Of a stretch of 64,000 nt of DNA, positions 1-12,100 are shown piece after piece. Both the position numbers and the translations under genes were made by a program. The notes under the pieces were generated by a model. The model did no database searches. It was given only the letters and a program-made list of their open reading frames with translations, and was not told the origin of the DNA. Positions within the stretch are counted from its first letter, which is position 1, and every line of letters begins with the position of its first letter. Origin of the DNA: Lutjanus erythropterus (Eukaryota > Chordata > Actinopteri > Lutjaniformes > Lutjanidae); NCBI GenBank assembly GCA_020091685.1, contig CM034606.1:16399695-16463694 (forward strand), read 5' to 3'.

Positions 1-272
1 TGCTGTTTTATTTAACTTATCTTGCTACGTAATTTTTAATTTCCATGTATTTGTTTTATATAGTTGATGTGTTTTTGTATGGTTGTTTTGAACACAGACA
101 AATTCCAATCAAAGTCTCATTGAGATGGTAATAAATTATAGGACCTTGAATCTTGAGAAGTATGTACCCCTTTCTCCTTCCATTCCTCATGTTTTTGTAT
201 CCTTCTTCTGATGAAATAAAGATTTGGAGGGAATAAAAGCTTAGGGGTTTGCTCCTCCTTCTCATCCTGCAG

Positions 273-362
273 CACCGCCATCAGAAAGATTTCATTGATC
301 TGGAGAAGAGGCCAGAGGGAGACTTTGCCACTCTGGACTTCAGTCAGACAGACGTGGAGTAA
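273..362 (+). CDS. Terminal coding exon of an unidentified gene (3' end only)
   Basis: A pyrimidine-rich tract ending in CAG (about 250-272) is followed by 29 open codons and TAA at 360-362; the peptide starts HRHQKDFIDL and ends LDFSQTDVE. An AATAAA hexamer at 423-428, about 60 bases after the stop, fits a polyadenylation signal. Acceptor, open frame, stop and poly(A) signal in the right order support a real last exon of a gene whose body lies before base 1. I do not recognise the protein; the acidic tail FATLDFSQTDVE has no motif I can assign. The orientation is tail-to-tail with trim8, as ARL3 is in human, but the peptide does not resemble the ARL3 C-terminus. The frame assumes that the exon starts in phase 0. 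Confidence 0.5.
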   Translation, partial: HRHQKDFIDLEKRPEGDFATLDFSQTDVE

Positions 363-665
363 AGAGTAAATATTTTCTCATGAAATGCTGTGAAGTAACA
401 TACAGCGCTGTGGAAAAATGGAAATAAATAAATATCTACATGTAATTGAGGGACTTCGGAAAAGATATTTTATTAATTTCCACCTCTGACACTTATATGT
501 GTCACTCCAGTGTAGTCCCAGGTTACTATGGCAACAGCTGAAGCACGCCACTTGGTATTCTCACTCAAAAAGCCATACAGCTGTTCTCCACAGAGGGACT
601 CTGAAATGCCCTTTAATTTTGATGTGAGATGCCCGCCATATACAAACACATGTCCACTCATACAG

Positions 666-667
<2 letters not shown>

Positions 668-700
<33 letters not shown>
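668..700. repeat. (CA)n microsatellite
   Basis: About 16 uninterrupted CA units. The open frames read across it (Thr-His or Cys-Val runs) are artefacts of the repeat. Confidence 0.95.
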
Positions 701-702
<2 letters not shown>

Positions 703-870
703 ATCCTGTCTCAGCTTATTTCACTTATATATTGTTTTACAGTTGCCTGTTTCTCCTCAGCTGAAACTCGACAGAGGACTGGTTTATGTTACAGTGATTT
801 CCACAAGCAAAAATAGACCTGGAGATCAATAAACATTGGCCACGGCTCTTTGTCTTTGATGTTTTTGCAC

Positions 871-888
871 TGTGTGTGTGTGTCTGTC

Positions 889-925
<37 letters not shown>
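871..925. repeat. (TG)n microsatellite with TCTG interruptions
   Basis: TG units interrupted by a short TCTGTCTG block near 883-893, then a pure TG run to 924. The interruption points to an older, compound array. Confidence 0.95.
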
Positions 926-927
<2 letters not shown>

Positions 928-2984
928 AGTGCTATCCTGGATTGGAGTTTTGGCACAGATTTCAAAGGCCTTATCAGATGAAGGTTAGCATGCTGCATGG
1001 TTGATGAATAGCTGCTCTGTATGCATTATGCTGTATATGTCTGTGTTCCTGTCAGTGTCACTGGGAGGTCTGTTAAGAGTGTGTGTGTGTCCAGAATAAT
1101 AGAAATTACAGCTGTTCATTCACTCCACACACGATAATGGTCTAAGCTATAGTGTTGTCTTTGGGTAACATACCCATTCTTGACTCTTTTTTTTTTTTTT
1201 TTGACACCTATTACATGGCTTTGTCAAATACTTTATTCTGATTGGTCAGTTACAGCATACTCAGGTCTGTTATTTATGTATAGCAGACTGTTGCTATGAA
1301 GAACACATCATTGCAATGCGTGCATTTCTGCTCATAGACTCTGGAGGAGCAATAAAATCATTTTTAAATCAATAAATTGATTTTTAAATAAAATATTATG
1401 TGTCAGATTAATTACTTTTTTGGCAAGTAAGCATGTAATAAGCAGAATAATATACAGTAAGCAATTCAGCAAAATAAACCCCAACAAGGTGATGCAATTA
1501 TGGCGCAATAGTTTAAAAAGGCAGGGCCCTTAAGACTGATGATTTAGTAATGTACATCTGTCAAAATGTAAACTGTACAATTATAGATTATGATATGATA
1601 TCTAGAGGTCATGTCGAATCCCTTTTTTGCAGCCTTCCTCATATTGATCAGTTTCATCATCTCCCTCCACAAAAATGATGCTTGATACAGATGATTAAGT
1701 AATGGAAAGTTCTTAAAATGTAAATGTTTACTTGAAATACACCGTACCATTATGGATTCCCACCATGACATATCTGGTATTGTGTATTTGGTTTATATTC
1801 TGTTCAACTAATTTAAGATATGGTGTAAAATGCATTGATAATTTATTTTAACTCATAAGCAGTGAGCCAAAGATGGCAGCAACACAACAAATGTGGCAAC
1901 ACACTGTATGTCAGGAAAGCCACACACCAGGAAACTGAAAACAAGCATTTGAATGCAGCACAAATGATCAAACACTGAAATGTAACTCACTGTCTTATTT
2001 TAAAGTGGGTTACAATAGTTTGGTTTGATAGACTGTTCATGTAAAGTTTGCTGACTCTTAAACACAGTCATTCCTACAGTATAGGCTGTTCCACAATGGT
2101 ACAATGTTGTCTGAGGGTAAAGTCCAGACAAACAAACTTATGAAGAGTTCATTTTTAATTTGTTGCCATTTCAAATGGTTTAAATTTTAAGCTGGTGAGA
2201 CAATTTAATATTCTCCATGAGTGTTGTAATTCATTTTATTCTAATTTTAAACATTTTTTCTTTATCATTACATTATCGTTACATGTAAAACTTGGAAAAT
2301 TTCTTCAACTTATGTTTACTTGGTCTATTTTATGACAAAAAAACTCTATTTATTTATTTATTTTTACCAACTGGCATCATAATGCAAACCATTATTTAAT
2401 GCTGTCACCTCTACATCCACTGCTGAACTGATGGGACAGTTACGCAAACAGCAAGCTGTGCAAATGTATCAGGACTATGTGTATAAGTGTTTTCATACAT
2501 CCGGTTCCTCTTTGTGAGCTGGATCACTGTTATTTATGGCTGCAGTCATTCCACCACCATCTCTCAAAGTCAAGGTATCGGTTCAGATACTGATATTGGA
2601 AATTTTTGAACAATACCAAGCCCTGTAAGGAACTGACACGAAAATCTGAGGTGTTCTAGGTGTTTTCCTTCAAGATGTAAAAATTATCTATAAAATATCC
2701 TCTTTTGGCAGGAGCAGCAGTGGATCTGTGGCTGTGAATGTTACAGAGCTACTACTGCCATCTTAGCATGCCAACATCTGTCACAATATCAACATTTCAT
2801 CAAGTGTAAATATACTCTGAGATATATAACATGATAAACAGGGTGGAAATAACCAATTACAGCCGCTCAAATTACTGTAATTAAGTTATTTTTTTGGGTA
2901 CTTGTACTACCCAAGTATTCTTTTATTTTTTCAAGTCTGTAATTTTAGTCATACTTAAGTATGCATCACACTTTATGGGTCTCT

Positions 2985-3310
2985 CAGACAGCTGCAGCTG
3001 ATTCACAACGCTGCTGCTCGTGTCGTGGATCACATCACTTCAGGCTTCCTTTCTACCAAGGAACTCACTTTAAATACTGCTGCTGGTTTATACAGCACTG
3101 AACACTTCAGGACCAAAATACATTTCTAATCTTCTGCTTCGTTACGAAGCATCCAGACCTCTCGGGTCACCTGGGACAGGTTTACTCTCTGTCTCCAAAG
3201 TCAAAACTATAACTCTATAAAAACTGAAGGTCTGCTGCAACTCTCAGTTCTTTTAAATCAAGGCTGAAGACTTTTCCGTTTGCTTCTGCCTTTCATTAAA
3301 CCACAACTGA
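2985..3310 (+). mobile_element. Truncated non-LTR retrotransposon (LINE) 3' coding fragment
   Basis: Translation from about 2990 gives QLQLIHNAAARVV, which matches the motif (QLQLIQNAAARVL) found near the C-terminal end of reverse transcriptase proteins of fish LINEs. Further on, stops and frame changes interrupt the reading, and a stretch near 3245-3310 reads like the usual C-terminal tail. The following AT-rich sequence to about 3470 may be its 3'UTR. The copy is 5'-truncated and dead. The family assignment (L2/Rex-like) is a guess; the LINE origin is more secure. Confidence 0.5.
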
Positions 3311-4003
3311 GGCTTTTGATTAATATCTTAAATTGCACTGTCACTTTTACTCTCCTGTTTTTGTATTATTTTTTATCTTACATTTAACTAGTTTGATTGT
3401 CTCTTTATATTGCTTTATGTTCCTTTTACATTTTGTCTGGATGTCTTTTATGCCTTAAAAATGAATAAGAGCTCTGTTGCACAATTAAAAACTCATCTCT
3501 GTTTAGTAAATCTAAGTTTCACGATGTAAAATTAAAATAAACCAATAGAAAATAAAAAATATAGAAAGCTGTTGGTACCTATGAGTATAAAAGAGGGACA
3601 GCTCATGATGGCTCAGCAGAGAATTATTTTCTCAAACCATTTCAAAGAGGCAGCTCTTTTTTAAAAGTTAAACCTCCTCAAGTGTAATTTAATACTGAAT
3701 CACAGTTCCAGTTATTCTGGTGCAACAGAATTAAATTTATTCTAGGTTTGGAGCAAAAATTAAACTGAGGGGTCTAAATTTAATCTAAATGTTAAGATAG
3801 TTTAAGAGTTTGGTGCAACATCATTTAAAGATAAACACCGATTTAATCGGGTTTGAAAATGAATCCTTGTTGGCGCAACCCAGCCTAGTTTTTGACTACT
3901 AGTGCTTTATACTTTCACTTAAGTGCTTCTTTTAAACACCAGTTTTACTTATAATCAAGTAATTTTTCAGTAATGTAACAGTTCTGATGCTCGACAAGAA
4001 AAA

Positions 4004-4004
<1 letters not shown>

Positions 4005-4049
<45 letters not shown>
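4005..4049. repeat. (TG)n-(AG)n compound microsatellite
   Basis: About 17 TG units followed directly by about 5 GA units. Confidence 0.95.
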
Positions 4050-4309
4050 CAGTGAGAGATAGTGCCCACTGTAACTCCAACAGTACCTCCAGCCACTGGC
4101 TAAAGCACACAAACAACAGCTGCACAACAGCTGACAGTTCCCCATGCATTGAAAACACACACTCACTTGCACACACACACACTACAGGCTCACGTCCTGT
4201 TGCAGGCAGGGGCGTGTTGTGCTCATACACATACAGCTCCAACACACCTGCCACAACAGACCACAGCTGTCAAGTGCATCACCCTTTACCCTATATGTAA
4301 CCTCACTAA

Positions 4310-4310
<1 letters not shown>

Positions 4311-4343
<33 letters not shown>

Positions 4344-4346
4344 ACA
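4311..4346. repeat. (CA)n microsatellite
   Basis: CA units with one TA interruption near 4339. It lies in a generally CA-rich 4.1-4.5 kb stretch. Confidence 0.95.
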
Positions 4347-4811
4347 GAACCCACTTCTGCATATATATGAGGAAACACACAGTAACTGGCTGATTGTGCG
4401 CCGACACCTGAGCACACAGTCACTCGTACGACAGGATCTGACTTGCACCAAGCCTGAACACGAGGCACCACAACCCAAACACACACAAAGCTATGCACCT
4501 TTTTTCAAAGCTTAGTGTTTGTGCCAACAGATAATGAGATTGATGAATTAAATCGCTGTTTGACTGAGTAAAGATCTGCAAAACTTTGCTGAAGAAACCA
4601 TTTAAAAAACTTTAAAAATCCAAATATTTTTGTTTTAAAACAATTTTCAAACTGAAATGAGACAGAATTCAGTCTTATTAAATGTTTAAACCCTCAGTTT
4701 TGATTTTTTTACAGTTTAAAACCAAAAATGAGCAGCTATAAATGAAATTATTTATATGGATTAAATTAATGGTATGGCCTCCTTCAGGACCTACTGAATG
4801 TTTTATTAATA

Positions 4812-4812
<1 letters not shown>

Positions 4813-4867
<55 letters not shown>

Positions 4868-4898
4868 GGAACAGTGCTCAAGGGGAATGCTAATAGGC

Positions 4899-4935
<37 letters not shown>
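4813..4935. repeat. Paired (CA)n microsatellites
   Basis: Two long CA runs, 4813-4864 and 4901-4935, are separated by 36 bases of unique sequence. Confidence 0.95.
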
Positions 4936-4937
<2 letters not shown>

Positions 4938-5040
4938 AAATGTCAGATTCATGCCACACTGTAACTAAACCTCAGCCCCTCCCACTCCTCTGTCTCATGC
5001 ATTCTTTCTGTGGTAAGGATGTCAGAAATTTTAGTTTTCA

Positions 5041-5328
5041 CTAGAGCTCCATTGATTAGTTGTTGTCATTAAATTAATTGCCAACTATTTTAACAATCAA
5101 TTAATTCTTTTGAGTTTTTTTTTAATTAAAAAAAATCAAAATTGCCTGATTTTCGCTTCCTAGACGTGATTAATTTGTGTTTCTTTCGTCCTCTGTGGCA
5201 GTAAACTGAATATGTTTGAGCTGTGGACAAATCAAGACATCAGTGATCAACATTTGCATGAACCAAACTACTAATCAGTTAATCAGGAAAATGATCAACA
5301 GATTAATCAATGATGAAAATAATCGTTA
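5041..5328. mobile_element. Decayed inverted-repeat element of the GGGCTGCAACTAA type
   Basis: The left end (TAGAGCTCCATTGATTAG) and right end (many ATTAATCA and AATAATCG words) resemble the terminal parts of the dispersed element seen better preserved at 22107-22290, 48518-48972, 54834-55135 and 56630-57161. It is strongly diverged and its edges are approximate. Probably a non-autonomous DNA transposon. Confidence 0.5.
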
Positions 5329-5612
5329 ATATTCACTCTCTTGAATTTGAATGGAAAAAAAACAGGCTGGACAAGAGAAAAGGGGAACGAAACAGGAGGG
5401 CAGAACATTTTATAATCCATAAATAAGTGATGTGCCTCACATCCCACCCCCCCTATTTCCTCTCCTCCCCCTCTCAGCCCTCCACTCCGCCCCTCGGCTC
5501 GCTCCCTCTATCTCACCGTCTCGATGAAAGCAGTATGAGTGACAGATAAGTAGATGACTATGCTGTCCCAGCCCTCATTAAAACTCTGCGCTTATATCAT
5601 CCACCGCTCTCA

Positions 5613-5644
5613 CCCTCCTCCTCCTCCTCCTCCTCCTCCTCCTC
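5613..5644. repeat. (CTC)n trinucleotide tract
   Basis: Ten or so CTC/TCC units in a pyrimidine-rich stretch. The reverse strand reads as a poly-Gly frame, which is not a gene. Confidence 0.9.
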
Positions 5645-8128
5645 TGCATTGAGCCCCGGCAAATGATACCCCGGGAGAGGAAGAGACAGAGGAGAGGAGG
5701 GGAGGGAGGTGCTGCTCATCAGTTATTCCTGTTCTCTGACCTAACTTGACAACAAGCTCCAATAATGAGACAAAGAGGGATGAGGCAGAGATTTTGCCCG
5801 AGACCAGGATGTTGACAAGGAAGTGAACTGTCCTAAATTGGCAGATAATGGGCCTGCTGTGGCCCGGTCTGTAACAAATCATTGTCCAAACCTCCTCCAC
5901 CGTGTTCTCCTCTGAGTACAGTCGATCTCAAACATGTGGTCATCCGCTGTCTTGTTTTTCCATTTACGAGCGTTAACCTATGAATAGACTGTGGGTGAAC
6001 TGCAGGGTGGGATGTGCTGCAATAATGGCTTTTCTTTCTTTTTACAGGAAGCTGTGACATTTCAACTGTAACCCAGTGAGTCAAACTGAGAAACCTCTTC
6101 ACCTAAACAAAGCACACAACGTGCCTCTCAGTACAAACACGACTCAAACTGTCATCAAACATTTTTAAACTAACAAATGGGTCACTCGGTTTAAAGGAGA
6201 AATTTGTAATACATTACTGTAATAAATCATAAAATGACCATGATGTGATTAGAGATTAAGAACACGTTAAGTTGAAAATCTGGCTTCTTTGGCAACAACG
6301 CACCAGCAGTGGTATCCTCCTTTGAAACTTTTATTTTTTGCCAGTTTCACATTTATTAGAGTTCAAATTTATGCCAAAAGTTCATTGAATGAGTATGTGT
6401 CTGTTTAGGAGTTGTAAGAAATCATTTATAATCTTGTAGAAGGAGTAGATGTTTATAACAGTTAAAATGAACACTATATTAATGAAGTCTGGCAGGCAGT
6501 CACTGAACTCTTGGACGTCTGTTTTCAGAGCAGTGGGCTTTTGTTTTCAGGATAACGGGCTTAGCTTTACATTGACAGATGACTGACAGTTATAAACAGC
6601 TGATCAACTTAAAAGTGTAGGACTCGTCATTACTTGTAATTGTCAGACTACAATGTTGCGCTTGTCTTGCGCTCCTGCAGCCTGCCTGAGCTTTCTCGAG
6701 CCTGGAGAGGATGAGGCAGGGGGAAACAACGCGCTTCAACCATAGTTAGTAAATCATTCTTGAGAACTGGGACAAAGACATATTTTGAGGGGACTTGGAC
6801 TTCAATTATGCAGGGAAATAACTGTTTTAAAGTCCAAATTCCTGGTTATTAAACCTTGTAATGGACAAACCTCCAAGTGATTACATTTTTTATTACGTGT
6901 AGACATCGGATTTTCCATCTGATGTCTTATGGATTGACAAAATGTTAAATTTTTTTCATTTCACAGCGCAGCTCTGGTGAGAAGCCATATTATTTTCCTA
7001 ACAGTCATCATCAATGCTTATCAAAATACACATTTTTAAATCATAATTCCCATTTAGCTTTGATTTAGAAGGGCTGCAGAGTTGCCATGCTAGGGTTTAG
7101 GAACATCTGACAGCAATATTGATGTGAATTCTTGTCTGGTACAAAGGTCCACGAGGGTGTTTTCTAGCACAAAGCAAGTATAAATACTTAAATAACAGAT
7201 TTTAACCTATAAATGGGAAATGAAATTTTGGTATTAATAGTTCTTAAAAGTTTCTTTTGGGAGGACATAATTTGTCCCTATTCTTAGAAATGCGTGCTAT
7301 AAACTGACAGACAACCGATCGATCGTTATGAAAAGCTGATCAACTTACAGTGAACCATAGACTGGATATTAAATAGGATTTTAACCTATTTAATATACTG
7401 TCTATAGCTTCACCTGACTAATTTTTGGAGGCTTAATTATTACATGTTGACTTTAATCATGGATAAAGGCCCACAAGATGACATAAACATTTGCAAACCA
7501 ATGCTTCAAATACAACAAAAAGGTAAATTAATCTGCTTGTTTATTCAATATTTTCCACTGATTTTGGTTTATTCATAATCTTGTATAAAAATTCATGAAA
7601 AACCTGACAAGCATTTGTCGTCCAGTGTGTTTCTAAAGCCACATGGACTTTGGAGTGCATGGAGAGGCTCCCTGCATGCTTTCAGCCGCAAACAGGAAAT
7701 AATCAAGAGCTAGGAACTTGCAAGTACAATAAGAGCATGTTAACAGTCTTTTTAGGCACTGAAGTCTCTGAAGTCCCACGTCAGGACTCGTCTTGAAGGA
7801 TATGTCGTTTCTTTAGTTCACTGCTTGAATGGATTTAAGACTACATTATTCACATTAGCACTTCCAGTCGAATTGAAACAGAAAATAAATAAAATTACAG
7901 AGGTGTTGTCAAATTAGAGCACTACTACTGTCACTGTGACTACTGTCACTGGAGAAGTAAACAGGGCTACCACAGCTAACAGGGCATGGTTTCCCAAAAC
8001 GGGGTCAAGTAAGTGTCAAAGTAACGTTCTCATGAAGGCGTGTTGGAGACACAAACTGGAAACAAATCTCTGAACCTAAATGGAAAGGAATGAAAAACAA
8101 ACATAGAAATTCTGACGCTGATTCTGAT

Positions 8129-9091
8129 TTAAAGGGACAGTTCAGATTATTTGATTGTGTATATGAGGTACTTATTGACAGGCAGTGTATTATCTACACT
8201 AGATGCTGTGAGGAGGACCACCACACTGTATAAAGTGTGCTTTCAGTAGTAGTTAAAGGTAACTCTCAGTGACTAGTAAAGAACTTTACTTGATTTGAAA
8301 AATTTTAAATAATTTGCGTGTTACCAGCTGAAGTCGTTTTTTATACTTACAATACAACAATTCTCTTTTTTTTCAGTGCACAGAAGCTAAACAAAGAACT
8401 GCAGTGGACAGGGTCAGCAACAAAAACCATTTAAGCCACTTACAAAAGCAAGTGAATGTAATCATGATATTTAGAATATTTTCACCACTTTACTTTGCCA
8501 TCAGACAGCCTTTCCTTACAGGAAACCTCCATAAAGTAAGCCAAATATTACTCTCTCCAAACCAACCAAACTCCATCGACAAAATCAGTAATTTTACTTT
8601 AGAGAACAGAGGAGTTGCTGGGCTACTGCTGCCCTGACTGGTTAGTTTGTTTGTGTTATTGTTTGACTTTAGTGTTGTTAAAAGTTAGTTCAGATTCGTG
8701 AAAGTCACATAATGACACAAACAGACTAACTGATTGAGGCAGTGTTAGTCCGGCAACTCCTGTGCTCTGCAAGGTAAAATCACTGTTTTTCCTTCAGTGG
8801 TTTGGTTGGTTCGGAGAGAGCGATATGTAACTTACATAACGGCAGTTTCCCAACAGAAAAGGCTTACCCTTGAAATGACAATAAATTTTTGGGTGGACCT
8901 TTTTTGATGGCTAAATATCTTTTGTTGCTCACCCTGTCCACAGCAGTTTGTTGTTTAGCATCGGTGCTGGTACTCGTCTCTGCTACTCTAGACTGGGGGC
9001 ATACTGATCTTCATCTACTGTAGGTAATACAACAACTATCGATAAATACCTCATACAAACCCACTTCACATAACCCAAACTATCCATTTAA
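8129..9091. mobile_element. Palindromic dispersed element, family 1, copy A
   Basis: It begins TTAAAGGGACAGTTCAGATT and ends AACTATCCATTTAA, so the ends are inverted repeats flanked by TTAA-like bases. The interior also folds back: GGTTAGTTTGTTTGTGTTATTG near 8640 has its reverse complement near 8710-8735. Three further copies are at 9810-10360, 19992-20824 and 32644-33202. No transposase frame is present, so it looks like a non-autonomous foldback or MITE-like DNA element. This copy ends only 31 bases beyond the trim8 stop codon and so probably lies in its 3'UTR. Confidence 0.75.
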
Positions 9092-9121
9092 TAGAACGGA
9101 ATAAATGCTGATTGTGATTTA

Positions 9122-12100
9122 TTACTTGGTCCCATAATGCTTGGTTGAAGACTGGCCATACAGCCCATAGAAGTCAGGGTGCCTGGCTGTCTGTGAGGCC
9201 TCCATCAGCCCCCTCATGGGAAAATGCTGCAGCGGCTGGCTTGCAGGCAGCGGGGCATGTGGGGGAAACTCCTGAGAGGTCATGGAGGGGAAGGAGTCCG
9301 ACGCTGGGTACGGAGGCCGGGCACGAGCAGCAGTGGGGGCCCTGGAGCAGCAGCAGTTATTCAGAGTGCACATCAGTACTTTCCTCCCTTCGTACATGGC
9401 TTGTTGCGAGGCACCTCCGCTGGGGAAGTGGGAGGGGGGGAATATGGTCCCTGAGTGGTGGCTAGAGCTGGACCCTAGACCCACCATGTGATGGGCTGAA
9501 GTGTCAAGGAGCCGGCTGTGGCCGGGGCCAGCGTGAGGATTCTGGGACAGGCCTTCAGAGGAATACATGGATGAAGCACGGTGGCCCTGGTCACCTAGAA
9601 AGGGTTTTTTGCTGCTGTAGAGCAAAGGCGGAGGATCCTGGGAGGTGGAGTTTGCTGTGTTACTCTCCAGGAATGCCATGCCGTATTTCCTTTTCTGTAG
9701 TCCTGAACTACAAGTGGAGCCAGCGGAGGTGCTGTGAGACTGGACGATCTCAAGTATGGGCGCCTCATTGATTGGTTCTGAAGGTTGTGGAAAAGAAAAA
9801 AGATAATAGTTAAAAGGATAGTACAGATTATTTAATGTATGGTTATACCAGGTACTTATCAATAGTCAGTGTATTGGCTTGAAGAAACAAAGAGGGCCAA
9901 ATATTGCTTGTTTTTTACCTTGCAGAACACAGGAGTTGCTGGTCAACTGCTGCCACGATCGGTTAGTTTGTTTGTTTTATTGTGTGACTTTGATGAATCT
10001 GAACTTATTTAAACACTAAAGTCACACAATAACACAAATGAAGGAACAGATTGAGGCAGCGGTAGACCAGAAACTCCTGTGTTCTACAAGGTAAAATGAC
10101 TGATTTCACCCATGGAGTTTGGTTGGTTCGGAGAGAGGGATATTTGGCTTATCTGACTGCAATTTCTTGCTGGAAAAGGCTGCCTGACACAAAGTAAAGC
10201 AGGGAAAATGTTCTAAATATAGCGTACACTTAAGGTGAACATTTTTTTACCTTAAGTGTACGCTGAACTAAACTGACCTTCATCTACTGTAGGTAATACA
10301 CTGAATATCTGTAAGTACATCATACAACTCCATATTACATAAGCTGAACTAGCCCTTTAATTCTGACAGAAATTGTTAAATATCACATTCATCACTGATC
10401 TTTATTAGTGGTTGCAATTTTTTCTTACCCTCCAACATTTTTCGCAGGTTCTTTTCTCTCGTTGAGAGTTCGGACAGCAAATGATGAGAGTTGAGCTGGC
10501 CCACTCTGAGTGGAGGGATGGCACTAGTCAGGTGAGAGTTCGACCTAAAAAAAAAAAAAAAGAGACGCACATAAAATATAAGAGACCAGATTCAGTAAGC
10601 TGTTTGCACCCATGGTTGAAACCCATTCTGCACTTTGATGCATGCATTTAATTTTCACTGCAAGACTGGAAGCATACTTTGCTGGTAAACTGATATATAC
10701 ATTAGATGCAATAGTGAAATACACACCTCTCCTTCACACATTTTGAGCAGGAAGGTGAATAATGGAAAGAGATTTATCAAGTGTGGTTGATTGAATATTA
10801 CTAGGGTTCTCCAAATTTGCAAGTTTTTACTCTTGCATGATCGGTTCTCTGGTTTGAAAACAGGTAAATAATTCAATTGAGAAGAGAATATCCGATTGTG
10901 TTCTAATGTTCTAACCTCAATGACAGCAGGTTAAGGATCTTTGGATCAAAACATGACCACGAAAGCATCACTAATAAAAAATATACAAAAATATGCAATC
11001 AGGAAATTGGGGTTAATGCTTACCAGTCATGGATTGTGAAAACCAATCTATTGCAAAAAACTTGAGCCAAATTTCAGCTGAGCTGGTGACATGGTCGCAT
11101 GGTAAACAGAAAAAAAACTTAAGTGGCTAGAATATAACACATTTAATGATGTAATGTACTGCGGTGTGCACTGCCAGTTTTCTCAACTTGCCGAGAAGTC
11201 CAGCTTTGTTCCCTGAATGCATCAGAAACAATGCCTCCAGGAAACATCACATCATAGTTAATCGGAAAATTGGACAACACAAGTGTCACATTGACGAAAG
11301 GCTATGTTAAGGTGTGTGAAAATTGTTTTTACACAAGTTTACATTTGGGTCACTAAAAATTTACTTTGACCACTAAAATTAGGGGCTTGGTGCCCGGTGG
11401 GACCTGGGCTTAAAATTATTAACGTCTATCCCTATTAATAATCATCCATTTACTTTGATTGGTTTGACCCAGCCAGACATGATCGCTACAGAAATGGAAA
11501 TGCTTACCTGTCCATTAGCAGCTGGTAAGGTTTTGTGTTCTGAAAAGGACAACAAGATTCATAAGTCATTCAGCAATCATCTGCCATTAAACATCTCACT
11601 AACAGCTAAGATGAGGAGAACAGAAAAATACATGTATATAGGCATCAGTGCTTGCGGTAAATGAGGATTGTTCGTGAAACTGCGGTTTGTGTGTTGCTGA
11701 AAACAGAACATTTAATTCTGTGGTATACTAACACTGTACAACACTTCCAGTTGGCCTGTGCGCTGTGTGTGTATTGTGTGTGTTTGTGTGGCTGTGCAGA
11801 CATGAATGCATGTGGCAGAAGTAGAGAGAGAAGTGCACATTTGTACCTTCATGAAGTTAATGCTGTCTGATCTTTGGAAGAACGTTTGTACTGAGCTCAG
11901 GAGTTTTTCTGCTTCCTGCCGCTTCTCGTTGAGCTGCAGCACCTGCTGGGAGTTTTTCCTCACGTACATGGTAAAAGTGCTCTCCAGCATCTGCACGGTT
12001 TCAGCCTGGTTCGCTTCGAGCAGCGCATGCATCCTCTGATACTGGGCTCTCACACGCTCCTTCAGTTCGGACACTGCGTCCTGTGGAGAGTGGATAGGTT

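Larger units (their letters stand above)
430..8128. other. Gene-free interval between the unidentified gene and trim8
   Basis: No open frame here reads like a protein. It holds several CA/TG microsatellites (668-700, 871-925, 4005-4049, 4311-4346, 4813-4935), a LINE tail fragment near 2985-3310, a CTC tract at 5613-5644, a decayed inverted-repeat element at about 5041-5328 and a small palindrome at 7356-7405. The stretch 5450-6100 is unusually GC-rich for the region and could be conserved regulatory DNA, but nothing in the sequence proves it. The trim8 3'UTR probably enters the right end: reverse-strand AATAAA hexamers lie near 7538 and 7570. Confidence 0.6.

Noticed and set aside
473..998. 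Open frames of Thr-His or Cys-Val runs on both strands
   Set aside because: They are translations of the CA/TG microsatellites at 668-700 and 871-925; the same applies to frames at 3945-4515, 4678-4959 and 23233-23538.
9145..9465. 106-codon + strand frame
   Set aside because: It is antisense to the last trim8 exon; the - strand frame has clear TRIM8 homology.
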